NCBI GenBank assembly: GCA_965178125.1
Contig: OZ237743.1
Span: forward strand, 186,001 to 250,000
Length of the DNA: 64,000 nt
Reading direction: 5' to 3'
Source: Bilabrum cf. latius
Taxonomy: Eukaryota > Bigyra: Bicosoecida > Bigyra > Bicosoecida
This document shows, piece after piece, positions 22,301 to 33,853 of the stretch. Below the pieces are notes generated by a model that ran no database searches, was not told where the DNA came from, and saw only the letters and a program-made list of their open reading frames with translations. Position 1 is the stretch's first letter; each line of letters starts with the position of its first letter. The translations under genes were made by a program, and so were the position numbers.

Positions 22301-24672
22301 GAGAGAACCAGGAAGAGCATGGAGAAGCAGGGGCTCGAATCATGCGGGCGGACGGGGCAGTGTTGGCCTCTCTGCTGGCAGCGGCATCCGCAGCACCGTG
22401 GAGATTCGTTGGAGATCGATCGATCGGTGGCAGCGCGAGCGGCTCGAGCGGCGGGCCCACGCGAGACGCGGCTGTCGCTGTGGCTGCTTTGCTGCGGGAG
22501 GGCTGCGGTACCCCTGGCGCGGCAGTTGCGCTGGCCGGTGGCTTCGCCCGAGAGTGCGAGGCGGAGGTCAGGGGGGCCGGGCGTGGCAAGGACGCCAGGG
22601 ATGCGATGCGGAGGGCGGTCTCGGCTGGGCAGGCCTCGGCGGCTGCGGCGCTTGCTGTTGCCGTGCACGGCGTGCCGTGTGGCAGTGCTGCAGGTGCTGG
22701 TGGGAGTGCGGTCCTTTCTGTTGACTCTCCTGCCATGGTCCAATAGAGGAAGCGGTAGAGGGATGCAGCCATGGAAATGCTCAGGGAACACATGCGGCTG
22801 GCGAGCCAGGCAGCTGCGGTGGCCAGTAGCCGAAGGGGCCCTGTGGGCCCGGATGCCGGCCCCGTTCTCGGTGAAGGGGCGGTGAGGCAGGCCTGGGCAG
22901 CGGGCGCTGCAGCTGCTGCGCGCGACCACTTCGGCAAGCTCAGGCCCTTTGACCCCTACCGGCCCACGCGAGCAGTGGAGGGACTCTTCGCCCCTGGGGG
23001 GGTCCAGGGCAGGGAGACTGACAAGGAAGGCTCGGTCGGGACCGCGGGCCAGCAGCAAGCCGACGTGCACCGAAGCGAGCTGCGAACTGAGGTGACCAGG
23101 GCAGCGCGCTGGGATGCTGCGGAAGGACAGGCCATCGCCAGAGCCCTCGCAGAGGCGGCGAGGGAACATAAATTTGGCTCCGGATCCGGGCCGGGCGTCT
23201 TCGCGCAGGTCCAGGGGCAGCACCCGCCCTCCCGCAGCTCGCTTGCTCTGCAGCCAGCCTTTGCGGGTCCGCAGGACGCGCAGCAACACTCCATGGCCCG
23301 AGATGCGCTTCTGGGTGCGCTCGCTGCTATCTCTGGTGGCAGTCGCGCGGCTGGATCTGGAACTGGAACAGGGAGTGGCGGTGGCGGTGGCGGCCCTATC
23401 CTCCTCGACCTAGGCGCGCGTGTGCCGGCATGTGGGCGATTCGTTGCCGCAGTACCCTCTGTTGGTCATTCCCTCATGCTGGCGGGCGAGGACGGGGCGC
23501 GCTCGTGGGCGGGGGTGAGTGCGGTGCCCGGGCTGAGTCCATTCGATGCAGCGCTGGTGGGAGTGCCGGTGCAGCTGCCGAGCAACATGACGCGTGCCTT
23601 GGGTGCCGGTGACGGCGCTGTGGAGAACACCGCGCTGGATGCCGCGCATGAACTGACTAGGAACAGCGCGTGGCTGACGCAAGCGCTGCAGGATTGGAGG
23701 GAGGAGGAGGAGGAGGCCAGGCGGATCTGGGAGCTGGCAGCGGCAGAGGAAGGCGAGGGCCAGAGGGGCGGGGCGGGGCCTGGAGCCGGGGAACTGTCCG
23801 GCTCGATGCAGCAGGCTGCAGGTCGAGGCTGGGGCAGGGGCAGGGGTGCAAGGGGTGGACAGAACATGGAAGCAAAGGCAGGCTTGAACGCGAGCGCGAG
23901 CAGACGGGAAGCCGCCGCCATGGCCCGGTGGACCAACCTCGAGTAGGCCCGCAGGGAGAGAATGCTGCAGGCGCTGGGCCCAGTGGGGGGTCACGCCGTC
24001 GCCCGTTTGGAAGGGAAGGTGCACGAGCTTGGCAGGCGGGCGGGCTGGCTGCATGGTCCACTCCGGCCCCTGGTGCTGGCGGTGGACGTGCTGCCTGATG
24101 GTGCTCTCGCCGGGGGAACAGCGTGGGAGGGCATGCCCGGCGAGTGGGTGGCGGGGTCAGGTGCATCGCACGGCAGTGCGGGGGCAGGGGTCCAAGCAGG
24201 TGCCTGGGGCCGGTTCTGGGGCGAGGGTCTCCCCGGGGGTGCAGCGCGCGGTGGTGCCTAGCCACCGGGGGGACCAGATGCAGATGACACTGCCTGGGGT
24301 CGATTACTGGGTCTCGCGCCACCCCTCCGGTGGGGCTCGGAAGGTGCACCGCACGGTGGTGCAGCGGTCGGGAGGAGGCTGTCCCCGCTCGCCTTCGCAC
24401 GGGCCTGTGTGGCCGAACACGCGGGTGCTGCAGCGGCTCCTGTGCACGCCGCTGACGTGCTCACTGCAGCAGGGACAGGGGCGGCAGGCAGGGGCTCTGT
24501 CCGCAGGGGGAGGACAGGGGGGGCGGGGCCACCCCCAGGGCGTGCTGGCAGTCCGGGGGGTAGGCTGACAGTGGATGGCGCGGCCTCGCTGTTGGGGCGG
24601 GCTGTCGGTCAGTCGCCGGTGGCAACTCGGTGGGCCGAGCTCGCCGAGAGAGTGCAAAACAACAGGCAGTAA
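19396..24672 (+). CDS. 1,758-aa Ala/Gly-rich protein, unknown function
   Basis: ATG at 19396 to TAA at 24670-24672 in one frame with six internal TAGs (19921, 19990, 22744, 22756, 23944, 24259). The N-terminus (MQVRASRVVSYISCSARGG) is basic and hydroxylated and could be an organelle-targeting peptide. Residues about 205-240 form a charged helix (TLKELKKAVKELRKSQ), a CAG-encoded polyQ tract lies near 20265-20290, and the middle (about 20760-21400) is alpha-helical with repeated Leu/Ala pairs such as LLEQTDEDVDKVEKLAGVLA, suggestive of helical-repeat folds. No catalytic motif was recognised. GC is very high. The TAG-bounded blocks share codon use and amino-acid bias on both sides of every TAG, so this is one gene, not several. 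The next gene starts 72 bp downstream. Confidence 0.75.
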
Positions 24673-24744
24673 ATCACGGTTGATTTGGCCGCGAATTGGC
24701 GGCTTGCCTCTCGGAAGGAAGGAAGCTGCCTGTTCAGCTCAAAA

Positions 24745-25788
24745 ATGAAGATGAAAGGCTTCCTGACCGCACCAAGGCTCATTTTACAACATTTCAAGCC
24801 AGCCTGTCAGATGCTGCGTCGAATCGCCATGGTAACTGGTGCTGCATCCGGTTTGGGTAGAGCCACAGCGCTGCGATTTGCCCGAGCCGGCGCTCGCGTC
24901 GCCCTGCTTGACTTGCCGGGGGACGGTCTCGAGCAGGTAGCAGAGGAGATCGGCAAGAACGCCATCATGGTTCCGGCCGATGTAACGGACGAGACTGCTG
25001 TTTAGGATGCTGTGAATAAGACCGTGTCTGAATTTGGTGGCATCAACGCTCTCATTCAGTGCGCCGGTATCGCGCCTCCAGCCAAGGTGAGGTGTCTCAC
25101 CGAACTCTAGCCTGTCCAACTCGCGTTGTCGCCTGTGTTGCTACGTATGCATATCATGTCCGGTCATTTTGCGAGTTGTCATGAAATCTTCGGGAGCTCT
25201 AGAACCAGTAGCTCACCACGATGAGTGCCTTCCACGTCACCATCACAGGTGATCGGAAAGCGCGGGCCCCATAGCCTGGAAAAGTTTAGCAAGGTGCTCC
25301 AGGTGAACACTGTGGGTACATTCAATGTGTTGCGGCTCGCAGCAGAGGCCATGTCCAAGGCAGACCCGGCGTTCGTTGCCGCCGAGGACGCCAGCCTAGT
25401 GGAGCAGGCCGAGGTGGACGGAGGGCTGCCGCAGGGGGAGCGGGGCTGCATCATCAACACGGCATCGGTGGCTGCATTTGAAGGCCAGGTAGGACAGTGC
25501 GCGTACTCTGCTTCCAAGGGAGCAGTGGCCGCCATGACGCTGCCGGCCTCGAGGGAGCTGGCCGCGCACGGCATCCGCGTGAACTGCGTGGCCCCCGGTG
25601 TGTTCATGACCCCGATGATGGAGGGGCTGCCGCCGAAGGTGCAGCAGGAGCTTGGCGCGATCGTGCCCTTCCCCAAGCGGCTAGGCACCGGGGACGAGTA
25701 TGCTCGCCTCGCGCAGTCGATCGTCGAGAACCCCTACCTGAACGGAGAGGTGATTCGGCTGGACGGCGGCCTTCGCATGTCTGCTTGA
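24745..25788 (+). CDS. HSD17B10-type short-chain dehydrogenase (one intron, one in-frame TAG)
   Basis: Exons 24745-25086 and 25249-25788 (TGA) join in phase 0 over a 162-nt GTGAGG...CAG intron. The Rossmann motif TGAASGLG is at residues about 31-38, then NAG-equivalent CAGIA, catalytic Ser in NTASV (about 187), and YSASK (Tyr about 200, Lys about 204). [15 protein letters not shown] and the C-terminal [14 protein letters not shown] match mitochondrial 3-hydroxyacyl-CoA/17beta-hydroxysteroid dehydrogenase type 10. Residues 1-22 are basic/hydrophobic, fitting a mitochondrial presequence; an alternative ATG lies at 24811. TAG at 25003-25005 falls in [14 protein letters not shown], where the human protein, as I recall it, has PADVTSEKDV followed by Gln. 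Length of about 293 aa is near the family's usual 255-270 plus presequence. Confidence 0.92.
25087..25248 (+). other. Intron of the HSD17B10-like gene
   Basis: GTGAGGTGTC at the donor and CCATCACAG at the acceptor, phase 0. It joins APPAK to [13 protein letters not shown], matching the conserved spacing in the family. Confidence 0.9.
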
Positions 25789-25987
25789 GTCCAATCATAT
25801 GGAAAAGAGGGTCAATTGAATTCTTTGGTGTTGACAGATCTGCCTGGAGCTGCTCTCTTCCAGTGAAGCCACACAGTTAATGCCATGCACCCCAATCTCT
25901 CTTCATGAGAAGCCGACTTGGACAGGATTGAGTGTTCATTAAGCGTACTACTAGAAGGAACTATATAGACTGACAATCATCTCCGAG

Positions 25988-26290
25988 TTAGTGCGCCTCA
26001 TGGTCGCCGTGACCGTGACCGTGCGGTAGCTTGCCAGACTGCAACTGGTCATATTCCCTGACAATGCGTGCCTCCTTGCTCGTAAAATATGATGTTGGCT
26101 ATCTCGACAAGATGCCTACGCTTACCGCAACGAAGGCAATGGGAACACCCCATGACTTGCTGCGACAGGTTGAAGACATACGGCACAATTAGATCATGAC
26201 TAAGGACGCCGGCGAGACTAGTACGAAGAGCCTGGATACTTCTTACAAAATCAAGTTGCTCCATGCCCCAAGCAACCTACTGGATGACAT
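25988..26290 (-). CDS. 54-aa small protein, three exons, His-rich C-terminus
   Basis: Exons (minus) 26290-26247, 26159-26126 and 26074-25988, with introns of 87 and 51 nt (GTAAGAAG...TCGCAG and GTAAGCGT...AGCAAG). All phases agree and the frame ends at TAA (25988-25990). The product starts MSSSRLLGAWSNLIF, continues KSWGVPIAFVAEARIVREYD and ends with a (GHGH)GDHEAH tail. A short hydrophobic segment followed by a charged, His-rich tail suggests a single-pass inner-membrane subunit, for example an accessory subunit of a respiratory complex, but I do not recognise the family. Exons this short escape ORF-based gene calling. Confidence 0.7.
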
Positions 26291-26406
26291 GATTACCTTT
26301 TGAGACGGTCGCCTCTGCATACGCGAGTATGGTATACTGCATAAATACACGTCACATTACAAAAAAAGTGGCCACTGGCCACTGGTGCAATGCATCACTT
26401 AAACGT

Positions 26407-26892
26407 TCAATAATTGCATGCATACCTTGTCTAACGCATCGAGCACACGGCAACCTCTTGTCCTCGTGTATGTCCTAGCGCAGTACGCCATCGCTAGAGG
26501 TAACCAGTCCGCCGGTGCTGTCGAGCGGGAGCAAAGGAGCCGTTGTTAGCCTAACAAGATACAACACGGAGTTTCTTGCTCGCATTTTGTGCGGTCACCC
26601 AGACGACGGCTTCAGTGTGCATGCCCCCCGCACCCCCCGTGTTGGGAACAACTTCACTCTGGCATGGCCCGCGCCATGCAACACCCACTGGCAGCAGCCT
26701 AGCCGAATAGTAAGCCCGCAAAATGCCGGTGGCTGGAAGCATCGGTCCTAGGATCATGACCTGGGTACCCATGAATCCATCGATTGGAGGCCAGGCATCC
26801 AGGCATCCAATTGAGCCATCAGACAATCCAACCGAAAGAGGGCCTAGCCTGGCGCGACCCTTCCCCGTCCAAGTTGGGTGCAGAGCTGCCAA
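26407..26892 (-). CDS. Possible small gene, unknown
   Basis: A minus frame of about 160 codons is open through three TAGs (26551, near 26494 and near 26437) to TGA at 26407-26409. It includes WPPIDGFMGTQVMILGPML and VGVAWRGPCQSEVVPN. No motif was recognised, the start is uncertain, and the antisense plus frame is equally long, so it may be chance. Confidence 0.25.
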
Positions 26893-27139
26893 TTGCTTGC
26901 ATGAGAATCATGCGACTCTCAGTGATGTGCCTGTCGCATACATCCCGCGACAGGCAGCTAGAACCATTGTATGGCCAGACTTTGCGGCCTGGCTGGTAAC
27001 GTCACTGCTGGCACTTGCAACGCTCTGCCATCACGGAGCGACAACAGACTTCCAAACAAGTATGATACTGTATGCAGAAGATGGTACAGTCTGCCCGCTT
27101 ACTGCTTGTATAGGTCCAGTACCAACTTGGCATCATGTG

Positions 27140-27541
27140 TCACTGGCGCTCGTCGGATTCCTCCTGGGTTTCTTCTTTCTTCTTGCGCTGCTTGCGCTTT
27201 CGTTTAGATTTTTCTATACCAGGGATATCGTGATCTTCAGGAAGGGGCTTGACGAATGGGTTCGAAGCTTTCACGCCAGCGTTCCATGCCTGCGCCTCCT
27301 TGTCGCTGAAAACAACAGCTGACGTCACCTTCCCATCCCTACCAGCGGAAGACCTCGAAAAATACCCGTACCCGACTACTGCAGCGATTGCAATTCCCCA
27401 GGCAGCGATCCTGCGGCACGAGCTGAAACCGTAAACACAAAAAAATGTACTCAATGGACGTGGTAGTGCAGACAAAATTGTGCGCCAATCTCACTCCCCG
27501 CGGCGAGACAATCCACCAAACAGCTTGTGGATTTTGTCCAT
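27140..27541 (-). CDS. 109-aa single-pass membrane protein with a Lys/Glu-rich tail
   Basis: Exon 1 (27541-27495) starts MDKIHKLFGGLSRRG. A 72-nt intron (GTGAGATTGG...GGTTTCAG, 27494-27423) joins in phase 2 to exon 2 (27422-27140, TGA). One transmembrane helix (IAAWGIAIAAVVGYGYF, residues about 21-37) is followed by a soluble segment ending in KSKRKRKQRKKKEETQEE. N-terminus short and basic, tail strongly charged. No family recognised. The overlapping plus-strand frame of 200 codons at 26723-27322 is rejected as its shadow. Confidence 0.75.
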
Positions 27542-27779
27542 CCTCCCAGCCTTGAAGATGCTCTGTTGTGAGGCTGAGGTCAAACCGTGGTTAGAAGTTC
27601 CGCAACCACGGCGCCGCGCACCTGCACACCCTCTATTGTTGAAAATGTTGAAAATTATTGTTGTATGCGGTTGATCCATGCTTTAGTCATCCCATTTGTA
27701 TGCATTTTCTCCCCTACACCTTATCGGACAAAGCTCGTGATGCAATCAATGGCTCCCATTTTCGTGACTCATGCACATG

Positions 27780-27986
27780 TCAGTGGCAGCCACGGTCCAC
27801 GCAGTGGTCGTGCATCTCGGGCAGCACCTGACCTCGTAACGATGCCCCACAAGGTTTATCCCACGCATTGAAATTGGTTGGGGTGGGGTTCACTGGAGCC
27901 CCTGGCGAAAGCCCGACGTCGCCACTGGCAATCCGCTGGACATCTTCATCTTGAGATTTTGGCCGCCGGTCGCAACAACAACACAA
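27780..27986 (-). CDS. Possible 68-aa Cys-cluster protein
   Basis: A minus frame starts MCCCCDRRPKSQDEDVQR and ends CVDRGCH with TGA at 27780. The N-terminal four-cysteine cluster would suit palmitoylation. It lies between two well-supported genes. Small size makes the call weak; it might also be the first exon of a spliced gene (GTGCTG follows SLRGQ). Confidence 0.3.
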   Translation of the reverse strand: MCCCCDRRPKSQDEDVQRIASGDVGLSPGAPVNPTPTNFNAWDKPCGASLRGQVLPEMHDHCVDRGCH

Positions 27987-28125
27987 ACAGCGACCTCGAG
28001 CGACTTTTGTGCGTGCGATTGCGGTCGGCGCTTACTAGCTCTGAGATACTTCTTATTGTGCTCGCTTCACTGTAAGCGATGAGATGCGTCCAGTGATTGC
28101 CAGACGAATAAATCCTTCCTGTAAA

Positions 28126-31100
28126 ATGCGCGCGTCAGTGCGTCTGGTGGTGGCTACTGCAGTCATTTGTAGCACTCTGGTACATTGCGTTGACGTATCA
28201 GGGGGGATGATTCAGTCTGGGCCTCACGTTTTGGTGCCGTTCGGTTCGATGCAGCAATCCAACTCGTCTATCTGCAACTGTAAGGGATGCCAACGGCGTC
28301 ATCGAAAAACAACGTCGTGGTATGCGCGTTAACATCGCTGCAATATGCTAGATTCATACAGTGTTGCTATTTACTCCGCCCCTTGCAGCGACCTGGTTTG
28401 CTGCTGAGGGCCCGCATGTGCTCGGCATCGGCCTCAACGCCACTCGCCGGCATCGCATCCTGCGGTGGGACCAAGCTGAAATCAGAGCAGCTCCAGATGG
28501 ATCGGACGACGCAGGCTGTAAGCTTGTCATGCTCCCAGGTCCATCGAATTGGTATACATTAAATTTAGAGATAGCTGCGCACTGGCGATGGCCCGTGGGC
28601 CCCGGCGGCCTCCCTCCGTCCGAGATGCCCTCCAGCCCGGCCGAGGCAGAGGTATCTGGCACTCTGCCGAGGCCAAGACAGGCAGGACCATGGCCAAATA
28701 GGGTGTACCCCTCCGTATCCGCGCTCTCCAGCGGCTTGTCCCCGGCAGCAATGACACCCCAGGAGCAGGCGTACGGCACGGGGCAGCCACCCAGGATCAG
28801 CGCTCTCCTGCCGCCCACCCGATCTATCGAGCCGTGGACCACTGAGGAATGGGTGCTGGCATATGATATGCGGTCATCTCTTCCACCCAAAAAAACAGGC
28901 TCGTTGCTTGTGGGTGCCTATGGAAGGCACTTTGGAGACGCCAGGTACGGCGAGCAGCTGCAGCCGTGGATGCCACACCCTGGTCTATCGACTGACTACA
29001 AAACGTACTACTATCCATTTTCGTTCGAGAGACAAGGACAATCGTCCGAAGCGTTCATTGCAAGTCATATGCTGGGTCTGTATCAGCGGGTGGCGGTCAG
29101 CATCACGGGGATGATCCGATGCCCCAGGCCGGTGCTCAGCGAGGCATGCACCCCGATGGACGTGCCCATCGCACCCAACGACACCTGTAGGCAGGCCATG
29201 GCATGGCGAGAGCCGCCGAACAGCACGTCGCAGGAGTGTAGGTCGCATCCTGGTAGACCCGACCTGGCAGATCGTGTCTCTTTCGAGCCAGACGATTCGT
29301 ATGCCGCCAACCACATGTTTGGGGGTCTATCTGTTGGAGTGCCAGTGCCCCCAGGAAGTCGAGAATACCCAACCAGTGATGGAGGAGGCGGGCTGTACAA
29401 CCGATGGCACCAGGTGCTCACGGTGGTGTACCCACCGGGCACCGTGGCAGAGATGCCGCTGACACCCCGTGGCTTCCCGTTCACTGGCCCAGCCAAGGCT
29501 CCGGAGTACCCGTGGAGGGTGAATCGACGGCCGGTGGTGCAGTCCATCTGGTCGGTGCCTGGAGTCGCACGATCCATCACTCACCTGAGACTGCATCCTG
29601 GCAACACATCCGAGCCCCCGCTAGACATGTCTGGTGGATACAGCGTTTGCTTTGCGAGAGAGGTATAGCTGTACAATCGACCCCCGCCGGGATTTCCCCC
29701 TGTGCTTGCCGCAGAGGTACTGCTTGACGACCCTTCTTGCGTGGCAGCTCGCAACTGTACGCCCGAATTGAACTTGCCTGAAAGGGTGGAGATCGGATCC
29801 AGGGAACAACTGGAGGCAGTGCATGCCTGGGCTCAGGAGCATGTGCAAGGGCTGCCGGTGGGGGCTCAGGTTCCGCGGTTTGGCTGCTCGCTGGCTTACT
29901 ACATGGGCACAACTGGGAATGGGTCCGCGGAGAACCCAGTGGTCGAATGGGACGCTGACATGCTGCACATGGACTATCCAGCGGCGTCGTCGACACGAGC
30001 GGCAGCAGTGGGTGGTCAGCTCGATCCCACCATAGCGTTTGGAAAGCGGGCGTAGCTACCCAACGTCACAATCGCTGCGCCCAAGATTATTCCGCAGGTA
30101 TATCCAACCGCATATCCGATTCCAACTGGCACGGTTGAAGATGACAAGCCTTGGCCGATGCCGATATACCCCATCCCGCTGCAAGGACCCAAGGCCAGGT
30201 ACAGGGGTGCGGCGCTGTGGAGGGTGGCAGCCGACACGCCCCGCCGATCTCTGCCACAGATCAGCGGTGGCCAGTGGTAGTGCGGCTAGACCAGCAGTCT
30301 AGGGGCGTACTACATGCGACCCGTGTGCAGAGCAGTCTGCAAGCACCCGTAGCAGATTGCCGTGGACCTTGCTCTAGAAGGCAGCGTACAGCCGCGAGGG
30401 TGGATGGGACTGGCGTCGCTGGCCCGGCCTTGGCTGTCCCGGTGGGGCGGGTACCCTGCCCTGCTGCAGAGCGAGAGCGTGGTGCCGCGCGCTAGTCAGG
30501 CAGCAAGTCGGTACGTGGCATCTTTCGGCGGCTGGAAGGACCGCGCTGCGTGGTCACCCCCTGTGTACGAACGCGTGCAGGGCAATCCATCGATGTTGGT
30601 GACCCCTCGTATGGCGTGCCAGCGAGACGATGGCCGAGGGCCGGTCTTGAACCGAGGCGAATCCCGGTGGGCACAGCGTGAGCCTACAAGTCGCGGTATC
30701 GTGTCTTTCACGATGCTGTTTGACCGGAACTAGTGGCCTCCGTCAATCACGTCATCCGAAGTGTAGAGCGCGGGCCCCGGGCTGGGATACCCCGCGCCTA
30801 GTGCCTTCCAGCTGGCCCGCTTGCAGGCCGAGGTTCAAGCAGACGTGATGGACGTGCTGGGCGAGTGGGATTCCTGCCTGAAGGGCAAGCAAGTAGACAC
30901 TGGGCCACCGCTGGGACCCGATTGGGAAGCGTGGTCCTAGGGCAAGGCACCTCGGATGAACAGGCGCACTGTCAGCTGCAATGACACGCATGGGTTCGTG
31001 CGAGTGGTCGACGTGCGGGTGCTGCAGGTGCGTGCACCGACGGTGCCGCGGCCCAGCTCCAGGGTCCCCGAACCGCTTCGTCCGAATCCACCTATGGATG

Positions 31101-33598
31101 CTCCATATCTGCCCATGGAAGTGGATGTGGAGGTGCATATTGGCCCTTTGCCCGTCGTGGCATTCGACCGTGGAGGACACCAACGGGTGCAGAGGGGTCG
31201 CTCGGGTGGGACGCTGGCCCAGCAGCTGGGTGCCGTGCTGGCAGGTGCCAGACCAGGGGCGGAAGGGGGCGCGTGGCTTCCAGCAGCAGTGCCCGGTTCT
31301 GTCAGTGTTGTCATTGATCTACCGTGCCTTCACACCGGGAGCGGACAAGATGCAGCGCAGTGTGGTGCTGGATGGGACTAGCTGTACGTGGGCCCAATTG
31401 CCATCGCTTAGTGGTTGCTCCTAGCCTGTCTTTTCTTTAGCTGCTGGGGTCTATCTGCAGCCCGCACTGCTCGCCTGGCATGGCTTCACAGCGAGGGCGG
31501 AGTCCAGGCGTCCGAAGCTGAAATGGTACTGCTGGGTGCAAGCAGTGCAGATATGCTGCCTACAACGACTGTTTTCCATTCAAGATAGACAGGCACTGGT
31601 CCACTGGACCTTGCAGCAGCTGGATTGGATCCTATCATGCGTGGTGATCCGATGATCGACTCGATGGATCGACTTACCACCGAGCAATCGGTGAATGCCG
31701 GCGTTCTCGACTCTGCCCGGGCCAGCGCCCGTCAGGTTCGAATCAAACCACGACCCGCAACGTCACCAGAAGCGAGTGACAGAAGGCCTGGTACTGACAA
31801 GCCGGCCATTGGCCCGCAGTCCCTGGAGAAGATCGTAGTGCCGTCCATGGCCAGCAGCACCGACTCACATGTGCACCGTCTCGCCCGCGGTGGGCGCATC
31901 CCAGCGGTGAGCAAGCGGATGGGCGCACAGGGAAGCAGTGGACGTGTCAAAGACCCAGCCACCTCTGGTGAGCCCATGGAACTTCCATCATCCCCGTCTG
32001 TATGGACAAGTCGACAGTCCAGTGATGCCGGTGGGGTTGCCGCGGCTGGGCAGTCTACTATTGGGCACAGCCGATTGCGAGGTGCTGCGGAGCGGTTGGC
32101 ACTAAAAGCCAACCCGCTTCCATCGATCCATACTAGCGTAGTGTGCTCGTCCTCTCAATCCAATGGCGTGACTCAAGGCAAAAGTAGTGGAGACATCCGT
32201 GCAGCCGCTTCGGTGGAGAGCGATGTTGGAGATCGGTGGGAAGAGACCGGGGCATGGAGGGCACCGCGTGATGCCGAGCATCTGCAGCCCCATTCTACAT
32301 CGGAGCAGACTGGCTGGTTGTGTTTGCCCACATGTCTCACTCGAGAGGCAGACTAGGCAAGTGGTGGGATCTGGGCTGTGGTGTGGCTGTACCGCTGGGC
32401 TGTGTACTGGGTGCTTGCCGCTTCTCTAGGCGTCGGTAGGATGAGCGTGCCTGCCGTGCTGCTGTTTGGAGCTCTTGGATTCGGTTTGGTATACCGCGTG
32501 TGGCTATTGCGAGGAGGGCGCTCCTGCAACGAGTGTCTGTGCTTCTACTGCGGGGCCGGCATGTATTGCTGCACTGGCACAACGGGTAGGGACGGGCTCG
32601 AGGCTGGCCAAGCTGGGGGAGCCGATGCGAGTGGATCAGGGCACGATTCACACGGGCCAGGCACTTGCCTGAGACTGTGCCATCGAGGAGATGTGCTAGG
32701 CTATGGTGTAGGGGGAAGCCATGCGGTGCTTCATTCATCGAGCGCCGGCACAGGGCCGTCGTGGACACCCCCGACACCATCCGCCGTGTTTCGAAGGACC
32801 GGCCTGGTGTACCAGTCCTCGATCCAGAGCTCCGCACCACTGACCGTTCCTGGCACAGACAGACCCCTGCACGGTTAGTTGCCATCGAACAGCATGCATG
32901 AAGGCATCCTTGTCAACCCGTCAAGATCGGTGCGACCGGAAGCATCAGTTGTGGATGCTATCAGTCTTCGCGTAAACTCCTCGTCAGCTGGGGAGGGTGT
33001 CAACGAGCCCGGTGCACGCGAAAGCATGACTCTCCAAAGCCATATCGAGCTGAATGCTGGCGTGGAACAGGGTTTGCCTGCCCCTGTGGTGCTGGCGTGC
33101 AGGGCAGTGCACAAGCGTCTTGCAGCCCATTTGCCCGACATGGTGGTGCTTCGCGCGCTTCAGGTGCTGCAGTGGGATGCACAGAGCCTCATGTGGGTGC
33201 AGGCCTCGGCTGCCACTGACCCGCTCCTCGATGTCGGCAGGAAGGACACCGGCAGTACTGGCGGCAGCACTGGCAGACGGGTGGCGGCGGTGGGTCTGGG
33301 TCGAGTGGTGGGCGTGTCAGGCGCATGGCTGCGTCTGTACGAAGATGTAGCAACGCTGGCTTGCCTCGCATGGAGCTTGATGTGCGCCTTGGGGTCGTGC
33401 GGACATGAATGGTGCCTGGGGCCGGTGGGAGTTGGGGATGGCGACGGCACGCAGCACGACATTTTGCTGCGGGGGACAGCTCCCGAGCTGTACTTGGGGG
33501 AGCGTGCGAGCGCGGCTGGAGCATCTGCGGCTCTCGGGCTGGTGCTAGCCATGGTATCTGTCGGTCATGCTTGTGCATCATTAGGATCTGCCCGTTGA
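28126..33598 (+). CDS. 1,787-aa secreted/multi-pass membrane protein with 13 in-frame TAGs
   Basis: Exon 1 (28126-28279) encodes a signal peptide (MRASVRLVVATAVICSTLVHC). The intron 28280-28388 (GTAAGG...TTGCAG, 109 nt) joins in phase 1 to exon 2 (28389-33598), which stays in one frame to TGA. TAGs lie at 29666, 30053, 30278, 30287, 30350, 30731, 30764, 30938, 31379, 31409, 31586, 32354 and 32876. The ectodomain (to about 31380) is Pro/Tyr-rich with NxS/T sequons. Hydrophobic helices follow: WLLLACLFFSCWGL (just after TAG 31409), a pair near 32380-32510 (RWAVYWVLAASLGVG, VPAVLLFGALGFGLVYRV), and two near the C-terminus. A cysteine cluster (CNECLCFYCGAGMYCC) follows the second pair. No family was recognised. 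Under the standard code this would be more than ten fragments, all in one frame. Confidence 0.75.
28280..28388 (+). other. Intron of the 1,787-aa membrane protein gene
   Basis: Donor AACT|GTAAGGG, acceptor CCGCCCCTTGCAG. Joins SSICN to STWFAAEGP in phase 1 and links the signal-peptide exon to the long frame. Confidence 0.8.
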
Positions 33599-33853
33599 TG
33601 TGAGTGCAGTCTTTCAGTGTGGGCACCAATCCCGGGCCGCAGTCGACGGCGCGCCGCCGGCGGTCGCAACCTTCGATCGCAAATCATTTCCTTTCCACGC
33701 ACACCCGTTATCCGTTCGCAAGCGCATATCGAGAATCTGTCAGATTTAGTGCCTATCTGGCTTCCTCAATTGCTGTTGGGTCTCAACCGCTTAGTCTGAA
33801 AAGCACTTAGCTCGCCCGGTTGCAATCCGTTGGAAACCGATTCGAGAATTGAC

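Noticed and set aside
20736-22937. Minus-strand frame of 733 codons antisense to the 1,758-aa gene
   Set aside because: Shadow frame in very GC-rich DNA; Ser/Pro/Ala-rich without motifs, while the plus frame extends through TAGs to a TAA.
26723-27322. Plus-strand frame of 200 codons with hydrophobic segments
   Set aside because: Antisense to the spliced 109-aa gene whose splice phases and stop agree.
31733-31745. tRNA T-loop-like GTTCGAATC
   Set aside because: Lies inside a well-supported coding frame and no cloverleaf can be drawn. I found no tRNA-Gln(CUA) candidate in the window.
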